Part shown: positions 45,442-53,935 of the stretch, in pieces
Position numbering within the stretch: position 1 is the stretch's first letter
How the letters are laid out: each line of letters begins with the position of its first letter
NCBI GenBank assembly: GCA_963843065.1
Contig: CAWJKX010000223.1
Location: 1 to 64,000, forward strand
DNA from: JAGVPT01 sp963843065
GTDB lineage: Bacteria > Bacteroidota > Ignavibacteria > UBA10030 > UBA8401
DNA length: 64,000 nucleotides
Direction of reading: 5' to 3'
Notes under the pieces: model-generated
What the model was told of the DNA's origin: nothing
Seen by the model: only the letters and a program-made list of their open reading frames with translations
Database searches by the model: none
Program-made: the position numbers and the translations under genes

Positions 45442-46555
45442 ATGCACACAAAAGAGGAAACAACGATACACTCTCAAGGTCGAAAATATTTTTTCAAGAA
45501 ACAGACACTCGTTGCTTTGCTGATCTTTTTTTCGGGCTCTGCCGTCGCTCAGCTCGTACCGAATTTGGGAGGGCAGCGTGTCGGTATCTCCGCATATCAA
45601 TTTTTGAAGATCGGGGCGGATTCCCGTGGGTCGTCCATGGGTGAAGCGTACGTCGCCGTTGTCAACGATGTTTCGGCATTATACTGGAATCCCGGCGCAC
45701 TCGTGAACTCTGAATCAAATCCTTCCATAGTTCGGGATACCGCTTCAAACGCCAACCGGTTATCCTATAACGGTCAGGCAGTATTTTCCCATACGGATTG
45801 GCTTGTCGGTTTGCAGCACGAATTTTTCGGAGCCAGTTATTTTCTCACGAATAATGATGCGGTCGGTATCGCTGTTACATCGCTCCATACTGATCCCATG
45901 AGTGTGACGACCGAATTTCAGCCGACGGGAACGGGCAATTATTTCACCTACGGCGATTTCGCCATCGCGGGCACGTATTCAAAAAGAATGACCGATCAGT
46001 TCAGTTTTGGTGCTACGGTCCGTTACGTTCGCGAAACAATCGATGTGCTTCATATGGACGGGATACTTGTTGATCTCGGTACGTTCTATTATTTGGGGTT
46101 CGGCACCTCAAGGTTTGCGGTCGTCGTTTCCAATTTCGGCCCCGATGTTTCTCCGGCAGGGATGGCCACGCGGGCGGACGGGACAACGGTGAATAGCTTT
46201 CAATCGTTTTCTCCGCCGACGATGTTTCGCCTTGGATATGCCGTGGAACCGTGGCTCGATGCCCAGAACCGGCTGACGGTCTCCTTGCAGCTCAACCATC
46301 CAAACGACAACGCTGAGAATATCTCCTTCGGAGCGGATGTACGCTTACGACAGAATGTTTTTCGTCCGTTTCGGTGCGAAAAGAACTATTGGTGAATCGC
46401 TTCTCGGTGCTCCGTCGTCGTCGGCCGAGAATTTTTCTGCCGGGGCAGGAGTGGTTATCTCCCTTGGAATTACGACTGCTTCTCTCGATTATGCGTTCGC
46501 AAACTATGACGACCTCGGAGTAGTTAATCGAATAACTGTTGCTATCACGTATTGA
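45442..46555 (+). pseudogene. PorV/PorQ-family outer-membrane protein, one +1 shift
   Basis: Read through one extra G near 46336, this is a 370-residue barrel protein of the PorV/PorQ family. PorV works with the type IX secretion machinery to move cargo to the surface and to attachment. Seen: a signal peptide (LVALLIFFSGSAVAQ), the family start QFLKIGADSRGSSMGEAYVAVVNDVSALYWNPGAL, repeated beta-strand pairs, and after the shift AYDRMFFVRFGAKR to RITVAITY. It begins nine bases after the TonB receptor. Which PorV-type function it has in this operon is not known. Confidence 0.85.
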
Positions 46556-46559
46556 CTCC

Positions 46560-47648
46560 ATGATGAAGCTCATAATCCCCGGCGTAACACTCTGTATTCT
46601 TGCGGCACTCGGCGGTTGTCAATCACCGTACGACATCAATGATTTGCCGTCTGCGACTAATTTTCATTTTTCCGGCGACACGACGTACATTCAGACTGGC
46701 ACGTGGAGAGGGTTCAACAAACCGAACGGAATTCTTTACGGAAGAGATCAGCTTTTTTACGTGCTCGACACGTACAACAACCGTGTTGTAATGCTAAATC
46801 AGGCAGGGAACGAATTGAGTGAATTAAAGATTTTCCAGCCTCTTGCGGCAGCACAGGATACTCGACTTGATTTGATCGTAGCAGCAGCGGCTATCGATCC
46901 TGTCATCAAAGATACGATTGCCATTATTGTCCGCGTCAAGCTTGCCGCAGCGTTGGGAGTTCTCTCTAAGGCAGAAATTGATACTATCTGGAGAGAAAGC
47001 GCCCGTCCTCAAAGGAGGTTTGTTGGTGTGGGCATTATCCCGAACGATGAATATCTTGTCGCTCGCGACGGGCCGGACAACAGCAGTCCGGTTGACCCCG
47101 ATGCGCGCATTCTTTTGTTCCAGTATGTACACGAAAATCAAACCGTGCGGAGAGATTCGTTTATCACACCGCTCGGCGATTTGCAAACGGGCATAGGAGG
47201 CTCGATCACTTCACTGAATCATCCGACCGGTCTGGCGACATTTCCCGGGAAATCCGATTTTGTCGTCATTCAGAAATCTACTGGAGTGCAGTATACGGCA
47301 TTATGGATGGTGTATTCGAAGACCGTCGATTTCGAGGGGTGGCTGCCAAAGTTTGATCCTGCAGCGGGTCAAGGCAGCATCGATTTCATACTTCCGAATC
47401 GTTTCTTGGATCCGGAAGGCGTTGCTATCGATCCATCCCGTTCGGATGTTTTCATTGTCGACGCGCAGCAGGATAGCGTGGTTCGATTTAATGCAAGAGG
47501 CTTTTTTCAGACCTCGTCGTTTGGCGCCCGCTCTCCTCAGATTACTCTGGATCATCCGCACGGCATTGCCGTTGCGCTCAGTGTTCTCTATGTCTGCGAC
47601 ACCGACAACAATCGCATCGTCATCTACAGCTTATCGACCAGCTTCTGA
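46560..47648 (+). CDS. NHL-repeat beta-propeller lipoprotein
   Basis: This 362-residue lipoprotein begins MMKLIIPGVTLCILAALGGCQ, with a lipobox cysteine about 20. The body has at least four NHL-type blades: FNKPNGILYGRDQLFYVLDTYNN, LNHPTGLATFPGKSDFVVI, FLDPEGVAIDPSRSDVFIVD, and LDHPHGIAVALSVLYVCDTDNN, the last being the most regular. NHL propellers commonly bind sugars, peptides or cell-wall ligands. It follows the PorV-like gene by four bases and ends the four-gene operon. ATG 46560 is chosen because it gives a complete lipoprotein signal. Confidence 0.82.
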   Translation: MMKLIIPGVTLCILAALGGCQSPYDINDLPSATNFHFSGDTTYIQTGTWRGFNKPNGILYGRDQLFYVLDTYNNRVVMLNQAGNELSELKIFQPLAAAQDTRLDLIVAAAAIDPVIKDTIAIIVRVKLAAALGVLSKAEIDTIWRESARPQRRFVGVGIIPNDEYLVARDGPDNSSPVDPDARILLFQYVHENQTVRRDSFITPLGDLQTGIGGSITSLNHPTGLATFPGKSDFVVIQKSTGVQYTALWMVYSKTVDFEGWLPKFDPAAGQGSIDFILPNRFLDPEGVAIDPSRSDVFIVDAQQDSVVRFNARGFFQTSSFGARSPQITLDHPHGIAVALSVLYVCDTDNNRIVIYSLSTSF

Positions 47649-47691
47649 GTTTTTCGGATCCTCCGGTCTATGTCCTGTTGAGTCGATGCCG

Positions 47692-48276
47692 CTACATCTC
47701 AAAAAGATTTTCAATCGCTGCGTAATATTTTCCCCCCATCCTGGCAATCGGCCTCAGTTTTTTTTGGTCGACAGACCCCAGGGAATACAATTCGTCCTTT
47801 ACGTGAAATTGTACGATTTCTCCGATGATGAGGTCGCCGGGTTCGTTTCCAACCTCCAGGTGCCGGTGCAGCACGCACTCAAAATTCACCGGCGATTCTG
47901 CAATTCTCGGCGTTCTGATGCGCTCACTCGGGGCAAGCGTGAGGCTGCTTTGCTCGATCTCTGAAATTTCCGGCGGAAAATCTGCCGACGAGAGTTTCAT
48001 CAATTGGAGCAGTTGTTCTGTAACGATGTTGACGACAAATTCCTTGACTCGCAAAATATTCTCTGCCGTGTGTTTCATCGCTCCGTTTTTTCGCCCTGCC
48101 GAAATTATGACAAGGGGAGGAGACGAAGAGATCGCATTGAAGAAACTGTACGGGGCGGCGTTCACATTGTCGTCCACGTTCATTGAGGTAATAAACGCAA
48201 TCGGACGGGGCACTACCGCGCTGACGAGGAGGTTGTACGCTTCTCGGGATGAAAGTGTTTTCGGATCGATAACCAT
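47692..48276 (-). CDS. Flavin reductase-like FMN-binding protein
   Basis: This 194-residue protein of the flavin-reductase/flavoredoxin family binds FMN and passes electrons from NAD(P)H or a redox partner. Seen: SAVVPRPIAFITSMNVDDNVNAAPYSFFNAISSSPP at the start, the classic ISAGRKNG and KHTAENILRVKEFVVNIV, and the carboxyl-terminal GGKYYA segment. Its start at 48276 lies opposite an unassigned region and the gene converges on the NHL lipoprotein, so it is not part of that operon. The exact substrate is not clear from the sequence. Confidence 0.86.
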   Translation of the reverse strand: MVIDPKTLSSREAYNLLVSAVVPRPIAFITSMNVDDNVNAAPYSFFNAISSSPPLVIISAGRKNGAMKHTAENILRVKEFVVNIVTEQLLQLMKLSSADFPPEISEIEQSSLTLAPSERIRTPRIAESPVNFECVLHRHLEVGNEPGDLIIGEIVQFHVKDELYSLGSVDQKKLRPIARMGGKYYAAIENLFEM

Positions 48277-48598
48277 ACGTATGCTCCTTCAGATATGAAA
48301 CAGAATCGCCTATCGTGCATACTGCAGAACGGCTGCCGAAAGTGCGATTGAAACGACAAGTTTCGAAAAATCGGTTCACCAAAGCACCTTGTCTCTTCAG
48401 CTTGAGGAATCCTCACAATACCCTCATCAATCCTCTTTCCGTCATCATCAAGGAACGGTTCGAAGACTGCCGGAAAAGGCGCTTTTTGTTGGATTGTTTC
48501 ACGGCTGTGTACAAGATAGAAAAAAAGTTGGGAGATTAAAAGGAGAAGTTTTTGTATATTCTGAAGAATACTATGATCCGGAAATTATCCATCGAGGC
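48277..48598. other. Gap without a convincing gene
   Basis: Short overlapping frames of 60-75 codons exist here but lack ribosome sites and family resemblance. Nothing else is recognised before the repeat at 48599. Confidence 0.5.
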
Positions 48599-48704
48599 TT
48601 CTGAATAATCCAAAAAGTGCGGCTCGCGCAAAGTCGCAAGTTGATTCTAAAACAGAATCTTCGTGCCTTTGCGACTTAGCGCGAGACAATTTTTCAGATG
48701 TTTC
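48599..48704. repeat. Reverse-orientation copy of the GCGACTTTGCG palindromic element
   Basis: It is bounded by TTCTGAATAATC and TTTTTCAGATGTTTC, with inner words GCTCGCGCAAAGTCGC and GCGACTTAGCGCGAG around ATTCTAAAACAGAAT. Its reverse complement lines up along its length with 18372-18507, which has an extra insertion of about 25 bases. The ends form an 11-base inverted repeat of the type TCTGAAtAATT. Confidence 0.78.
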
Positions 48705-48802
48705 CCATCATCAAGACTTCGGCAATGGTTACTTCCCTTTCAATGATCATCCTATCAGAGTTATTAAATCACGGCCATTCTATCTTTTAAGAATATTTCA
48801 TT

Positions 48803-50512
48803 ATGAAAACAGAGTATAAACTCAATAATGTCCCGGACGTAACGTCCGTTCAAGATATGATCGTCAAATCAGCGGCACGGTATGGCGACAAAATTGCCCT
48901 TGAGGACCTTAAAGAAACACCGATTTCAAAAGCTACCTACCGTTCACTCCTAAAAAATGTGCTGAAGTTCGGCGTTGCTCTCAAAAATCTCGGCATACGA
49001 GAACGGAGCCACATTGCCGTTATTGGCGAGAACCGAGTTCAGTGGGGGATATCATATCTTTCCGCGATGTGTTTCAATTACGTTGTCGTCCCGATCGACA
49101 GAAACCTGCCTATCAACGAAGTGTTAAACATTATCCATGAAGCTGATGTCGTGGCAATTATTTTTTCAGACACGTATGATTCTGTCTTTCGGGAACGAAA
49201 AGCATCTCTGAAAAACCTGAAGTACTATATCGGCATGGATTTGTCCGCCGCGAAAGACGGTTTTTATTCGATGAGAGAGCTCATTGAATCAAGCGCAGGT
49301 TGCCGTGTAGAAGACATGCCAAAGATTAATCCGGACGAAGAAGCAGAAATTATTTTTACTTCCGGATCGCTGGGCCGTGCAAAGGGGGTGATGCTGAGTC
49401 AGAAGAACATTGCTGCGAACCTCGTCGCTATGGTAAGAATGTTCTTCATCTATCCGGAGGATAAATTCCTTTCTGTGCTTCCGATGCATCATACGTACGA
49501 ATGCACGTGCGGTTTGCTTTGTCCTCTCTACGCCGGCGCGTCGGCACACTATGCGCGCTCGTTGAAGACCGTTGTCGAAGACCTGCAGTCGGTGAAGGCA
49601 ACGATGCTTCTGGGAGTGCCGCTCCTGTTCGATAAAATGTTCAAGCGGATTTACAGAACTATTCACGAAAAGAAAATTACATCACTCGTCATTGGCCCTC
49701 TCATCAAAGTCAGCGATTTTGTCGAGCGGGTTGGATGGCGAAGCTTCAAGAAAATTGTCTTCAAAGAAATTCATAGGCGTTTCGGCGGGTCGATACGATG
49801 TTTCGTCGCGGGCGGAGCAGCTCAGGACCCGGTTGTTGCCAAGGGACTGCGCGAATTCGGTTTCAATTTCGTCCAAGGATACGGGCTTACCGAGGCTTCA
49901 CCGCTTCTTGCTTTGAACAGGCTGGATTTGTTTAAAGATGATGCCGCCGGTTTGCCGCTCGCGTCCGTAGAATTGCTCATTCACGAGCCCGACTTGGAGG
50001 GGGTTGGTGAAGTGTGGGCAAAAGGAGAGAACATTATGGTCGGCTATTACAAGAATGAATCGGCGACGAAGGATGCGTTTGAGAACGGCTGGTTCAAAAC
50101 AGGAGATTTGGGTCGGATCGACGAAGAGGGTTTCCTCCATATTTGCGGCAGGAAAAAGAATGTCATCATTTCAAAGAACGGGAAGAATGTTTACCCTGAG
50201 GAGGTCGAAGATGTTCTCAATCGAAGCCCGTTTGTTTTGGAGTCATATATCTACGGCGAGGAGGATGCGAAGCAAAATGAAATCATCGCGGCGCAGGTTG
50301 TTGTTGACGCCGAAGCATTCATCGAACTTTCGGAACTGAAAGGGGTAAAGATTACACCGGAGTTGATTCACGAAGTGATTGCGGGTGAGATTAAGAAGAC
50401 GAATGCGGAATTGCCGGCCTTTAAGCAGATAAAGACATTCAAAATCCGCGACCAGGAATTTGAGAAAACGACGACACAAAAGATAAAGAGATATCTGGTA
50501 GGAAAAAATTAA
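48803..50512 (+). CDS. AMP-forming acyl-CoA synthetase (long-chain fatty acid-CoA ligase family)
   Basis: This 569-residue ANL-superfamily ligase activates a carboxylic acid with ATP and CoA. Motifs: the P-loop IIFTSGSLGRAKGVMLSQ near residue 184, the region LPMHHTYECTCGLLCPLYAGAS, the FVQGYGLTEASPLLALNR motif near 357, GWFKTGDLGRIDEEGFLHICGRKKNVIISKNGKNVYPEEVE, and the C-terminal catalytic-lysine motif TTTQKIKRYLV. The protein lacks membrane helices and is cytosolic. It stands alone between repeats; medium/long-chain acyl substrates are inferred from overall similarity to FadD-type enzymes. Confidence 0.9.
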   Translation: MKTEYKLNNVPDVTSVQDMIVKSAARYGDKIALEDLKETPISKATYRSLLKNVLKFGVALKNLGIRERSHIAVIGENRVQWGISYLSAMCFNYVVVPIDRNLPINEVLNIIHEADVVAIIFSDTYDSVFRERKASLKNLKYYIGMDLSAAKDGFYSMRELIESSAGCRVEDMPKINPDEEAEIIFTSGSLGRAKGVMLSQKNIAANLVAMVRMFFIYPEDKFLSVLPMHHTYECTCGLLCPLYAGASAHYARSLKTVVEDLQSVKATMLLGVPLLFDKMFKRIYRTIHEKKITSLVIGPLIKVSDFVERVGWRSFKKIVFKEIHRRFGGSIRCFVAGGAAQDPVVAKGLREFGFNFVQGYGLTEASPLLALNRLDLFKDDAAGLPLASVELLIHEPDLEGVGEVWAKGENIMVGYYKNESATKDAFENGWFKTGDLGRIDEEGFLHICGRKKNVIISKNGKNVYPEEVEDVLNRSPFVLESYIYGEEDAKQNEIIAAQVVVDAEAFIELSELKGVKITPELIHEVIAGEIKKTNAELPAFKQIKTFKIRDQEFEKTTTQKIKRYLVGKN

Positions 50513-50618
50513 GCGGATAATCGGGGTAGTGAAAGATTCCCTTATTCTTTTCACCGATATGGCAGGCCACCCAAGTGGTTACTCACGACCCTCCACGAGG
50601 ACCAACCCTTACGTTTCT

Positions 50619-50634
50619 TTGAGATGGCTTCTAA
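50619..50634. mobile_element. Solitary end of the MITE-like element
   Basis: TTGAGATGGCTTCTAA is identical to the right end at 2873-2888. No matching left end is seen upstream; the region before it (50560-50615) instead holds CCACCCAAGTGG and CCTCCACGAGG hairpins. It overlaps the TAG stop codon (50631-50633) of the minus-strand PAP2 gene. Confidence 0.6.
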
Positions 50635-51515
50635 TCGAATTGAATCAAAACTCCTGCTGAGCCTAAACCCACGGTTGGAGAAATTGCATAGTGCTTCTGG
50701 TGTGTCTCTACCTCGAACTTCCCTATTGCCACGCCGAGTGCCCCTCCGACAACAACGTCCGATAGCCAATGATCATGCTGAGTAAGCCGGGAAACTCCAC
50801 AAAGTCCGGCGCATGTGTATGCAATTACTCCGATCCACGGACGTTCGCGTTCGGCAATCACTTCCGCAAGGCTAAATGCGGTGATGGTGTGCCCCGATGG
50901 GAAGGAATCGTATGGCGAAAAACCTCCGCTATAATACCGCTTAATAATTACCCTCGGTCCGTACCAAATGCTTTTACCGTTATCTACAAATGGGCGGCTT
51001 CTTCCGGCTAGATGCTTCAGCACTTGAACCACTATCCCGGAATGGAGCATCGCCTGAACTTCCAATAATCCCGTATCGATGCGCTCGTCGTTATCAAAAA
51101 CTAACCCATCCAAACAGGAGAATGCAGCGATACCGTATGGAACGTAGAACTGACCGAATTGTGTAGCAATAGGACTAACTGTTTGAACCCAGTGATGTTC
51201 GTTTCGGAAATTGAAAACGTCCCTGGATATTGGTTCGTCAACCGTGATCACGAGCGCTGTCGCCACTACAACTCCACCCCACAGCTCTGCTTCATCCCCG
51301 TTCATTCGAAGGGGGGATGTCCAGATTTCGCCCTCATCGTGGAAAAAATTTCGGAGAAAATTTTGCTTTACCAGGTTCAGCGTGTCTGATTCACTTGTCG
51401 GCACAGCGGAAGCCCCCGCAGGATTTGCTACAGCGAGAGAGTCCGGCTTTGTTTGCGCAAGCGCGACGAACCCACATAAGCACAGAGTTATTCCCCAATG
51501 AGCAAAATACTTCAT
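50631..51515 (-). CDS. PAP2-family membrane phosphatase with signal peptide
   Basis: This exported phosphatidate-phosphatase-type protein (294 residues from ATG 51515, which gives a clean signal peptide LCLCGFVALA) carries the PAP2 triad: KHLAGRSRPF (motif C1), PSGHTITAFS (C2) and SRLTQHDHWLSDVVVGG (C3). Two or three short membrane segments surround the catalytic loops. Its stop codon lies within a solitary MITE-end sequence, so the C-terminus (GSAGVLIQFD) may have been trimmed. A paralogue follows upstream on the same strand. Dephosphorylation of lipid phosphates at the periplasmic face is inferred. Confidence 0.84.
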   Translation of the reverse strand: MKYFAHWGITLCLCGFVALAQTKPDSLAVANPAGASAVPTSESDTLNLVKQNFLRNFFHDEGEIWTSPLRMNGDEAELWGGVVVATALVITVDEPISRDVFNFRNEHHWVQTVSPIATQFGQFYVPYGIAAFSCLDGLVFDNDERIDTGLLEVQAMLHSGIVVQVLKHLAGRSRPFVDNGKSIWYGPRVIIKRYYSGGFSPYDSFPSGHTITAFSLAEVIAERERPWIGVIAYTCAGLCGVSRLTQHDHWLSDVVVGGALGVAIGKFEVETHQKHYAISPTVGLGSAGVLIQFD

Positions 51516-51643
51516 GAAGTGGCAATTAAAAATGAGAAACAATATAGGTCGGCTGGCGTTTTTGCGAAAAAAAATCGACACAGACCTTGAAATTTTCTAT
51601 AAAAATGAAGCCAACGTTGTGGAATTGTTCGGTGCGCTGAAAA

Positions 51644-52615
51644 TTAGTTTAAATTGAGGCTCATCTTGATACCTGCTCCGCCCGGAATAAGCGTCGGCTG
51701 AACCGACAAGGCGTGAGACTCGTCTTTTCCAAAACTCGCAACATCGTATCCCTCAGGATGTGCTGCAATCATACCGAACGTGTAACCAATGGCCAAGCCG
51801 AGCGGATAGTCGCTGTACCAATGAATCCCAATATTCACCATGGTCACGCCGATCGCTCCTACAATCACGTAACCGACAGGCCGGATCCAAGTTATCTGTG
51901 GATAATTTTCTGCAATGACCACGACGGTAGAGATCGATGTGCAAAGATGACCAGTTGGGAATGCGTCATAGTGAGGGACTCTTTTGGCATAATCAAATTG
52001 ATTTGGGAAGAATCGCCAAACACCCCCGGGGGCTGTCGAAACAAATGGACTTTCTCTCCCTGTAACATGTTTTATCAGCTGCACAACTATTCCTCCTGAG
52101 AGAATTGCCTGCACTATTTCACTCCCCGTCCGCAATGATCGATTATCGTCGAATGTCAGTCCATAAAGTAGGTAAGCGCTGGCAACGGCTGCCTGAGCGT
52201 CTCCCTGCCCGAAATCAGTAATAAAATTGCTTACAGAACTGACCGTTGCAGATTCTTTGTCCCATTTTTTTTGCGTTTGCCACGTTTGATTGTCGGTGGC
52301 CATAAGAACTCCCGTAATTCCGGCAATTGCCGCATATTCGCCGATCTTGTCGCTGCGAAATGTTATGTTGTACCACTTCACCCAGTCGCCGGGAACGTTC
52401 GTCACCATCGAATGCCATAACGGCTTCCCATCGGGGTTTTGCGGGAATGGCTGAGTAGAATTCGTGGTATCGGTTTGGAGTGATTGACCATTGGCGTTTT
52501 CGCTGGAACTGTCCGGAGTTTGACCAGCCACCGAAATCGAAGCCAAAATAGCCGAAGAAATGAGCACTGCGACGATATAAATGAAACAGCTAGAACTTAA
52601 TCTTGTTACTATCAA
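51644..52615 (-). CDS. PAP2-family membrane phosphatase, paralogue
   Basis: This 323-residue paralogue of the adjacent protein has KHVTGRESPF (C1, with SPF where RPF is usual), PTGHLCTSIST (C2) and NIGIHWYSDYPLGLAIG (C3). A signal segment (IYIVAVLISSAILASISVAG) and a Ser/Asn-rich stretch (about 30-60) precede the core. The third motif lacks the arginine of SRxxxxxH and has an N-terminal variation, so its substrate may differ. It is tandem with the first PAP2 gene, 128 bases apart. A terminator of the PDZ gene lies upstream. Confidence 0.82.
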   Translation of the reverse strand: MIVTRLSSSCFIYIVAVLISSAILASISVAGQTPDSSSENANGQSLQTDTTNSTQPFPQNPDGKPLWHSMVTNVPGDWVKWYNITFRSDKIGEYAAIAGITGVLMATDNQTWQTQKKWDKESATVSSVSNFITDFGQGDAQAAVASAYLLYGLTFDDNRSLRTGSEIVQAILSGGIVVQLIKHVTGRESPFVSTAPGGVWRFFPNQFDYAKRVPHYDAFPTGHLCTSISTVVVIAENYPQITWIRPVGYVIVGAIGVTMVNIGIHWYSDYPLGLAIGYTFGMIAAHPEGYDVASFGKDESHALSVQPTLIPGGAGIKMSLNLN

Positions 52616-52737
52616 CCTGGAATGAACCGTTAATTGTTTACAAAATGAGAAAAGTAAACTCTGTATAGCCTAAATAAATGATACTAAAAAAACATTTAGG
52701 AAACAATATTGGGGAGTGGGGGAGAAGGAGAAAACAT

Positions 52738-52766
52738 AAAGGGCGGCAGAATAGATGCCGCCCTTT
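52738..52766 (-). terminator. Intrinsic terminator after the PDZ-domain gene
   Basis: AAAGGGCGGCA (52738-52748) pairs with TGCCGCCCTTT (52756-52766) across a 7-base loop, 19 bases past the stop of the minus-strand gene at 52785. Confidence 0.8.
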
Positions 52767-52784
52767 GTGCCGATGATATTATCT

Positions 52785-53729
52785 TTACACTGTCGTGCGT
52801 GTCATTGTTTGTTTCAATTGATCAATCTGCATTTTCAGGTTACGCAGATCAGGCATGGCTTCCGGGCGTTGGATTCTCAGTTGAATTCCTTCGGGCTGAA
52901 ACCCGTCAAGATCCGGAACGTTCTCAAAATGAAAATTGAAAGATGATGGCGGGTCATCTTCGTCCTCAATTTCAACCGTCAATGTCATGCTTGATCCCTT
53001 TCGGAGGACTTCGACTCCAATCTTGTCCCCCTTTTCGACCTCTTCCAAAGCATCCGAGAGATCCCGCAATTCTTCGATTGAATTTTTATTGACCTTTGTT
53101 ATCACATCGCCTGCCTTAAAACCGGCTTTTGCTCCCGCGCTTTTCTTCTCTACCTTTTCGACTAGCAGGCCTCTTCCATTTGGAGCGCCGAAATATTCGC
53201 CGAGTTGTTCATTCAATTCAGAGAGTTGAAGCCCCCATGTCCTCGTTGCTCCAAAAAAAGGCATACGAGGGAGCATCGGAGCGGCAAAAGGGAATCCTGA
53301 AGAGTGATTGGTGCGGCGAGGTTTTCCGACTGAAATTGTGAGGGATTTTTTTTCGTTGTCCCGAATCACTACAATCGTGGTCTTCGTGCCGGGCTTTGAT
53401 TTTTGGACTGCACGCAAAAGGTCGCCCGCATCGTCGATCGTTTTGCCGTTAAACTCGACAATCACGTCTCCTTCCTTCACTCCTGCAGAATCTGCCGGGC
53501 TGTCATCGAGGACGTCGCTCACGTAAGCGCCGTCATCGTTCTTGAGATTTTTCTTCTTTGCCATTTTCGAAGTAATGTCCTGAATAGAAACACCAAGCCA
53601 TCCGCCTCTGTGATGGTCGCTGACGCTGACGACCTGCACACTTCCTTTATCATCTCCGGCGTCCACGCGTGTGCTAAAGAAGAGAGAAGTGCACACCAGC
53701 AACGCAAGAGAGAGTATCGTTGTTTTCAT
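52785..53729 (-). CDS. Exported protein with two PDZ domains, protease domain absent
   Basis: This 314-residue periplasmic protein has a signal peptide (MKTTILSLALLVCTSLFFSTRVDA) and two PDZ domains: about 50-140 (GWLGVSIQDI, VSDVLDDSPADSAGVKEGDVIVEFNGKTI) and about 175-255 (GLQLSELNEQLGEYFG, VEKKSAGAKAGFKAGDVITKVNKNSI). No trypsin-like catalytic motif is present, unlike DegP or HtrA, so it is not itself a protease. The start ATG 53729 sits behind AAGGAG; the longer frame upstream lacks a signal. A chaperone or regulator role is inferred. The C-terminal 50 residues are polar and predicted helical. Confidence 0.82.
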   Translation of the reverse strand: MKTTILSLALLVCTSLFFSTRVDAGDDKGSVQVVSVSDHHRGGWLGVSIQDITSKMAKKKNLKNDDGAYVSDVLDDSPADSAGVKEGDVIVEFNGKTIDDAGDLLRAVQKSKPGTKTTIVVIRDNEKKSLTISVGKPRRTNHSSGFPFAAPMLPRMPFFGATRTWGLQLSELNEQLGEYFGAPNGRGLLVEKVEKKSAGAKAGFKAGDVITKVNKNSIEELRDLSDALEEVEKGDKIGVEVLRKGSSMTLTVEIEDEDDPPSSFNFHFENVPDLDGFQPEGIQLRIQRPEAMPDLRNLKMQIDQLKQTMTRTTV

Positions 53730-53881
53730 GATACACTCCTTATTATTGTTGGAATCGAATATCTTGCTTGGCCCATCGTTCAAAGGATATAGACGATGGA
53801 GCCGCCGGTTTGTTCCCGCCGGGGATATTTGAAATTTTCAAATTACAATTTCCGATTTCTTTTGGACTCATCAAAAAACGC

Positions 53882-53906
53882 AAAGGCCGGCAATACGCCA
53901 GCCTTT
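53882..53906 (-). terminator. Intrinsic terminator after pfkA
   Basis: AAAGGCcGGC and GCCaGCCTTT pair around AATAC, with T-rich sequence (GCGTTTTTTG) following on the minus strand. It lies 30 bases past the pfkA stop. Confidence 0.78.
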
Positions 53907-53935
53907 GTTGAATGCCTTGTGCTATTCTTTTTCTA

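Noticed and set aside
48315..48604. Two overlapping 70-75-codon frames upstream of the acyl-CoA synthetase
   Set aside because: Neither has a ribosome site, they conflict in frame, and the second runs into a palindromic repeat.
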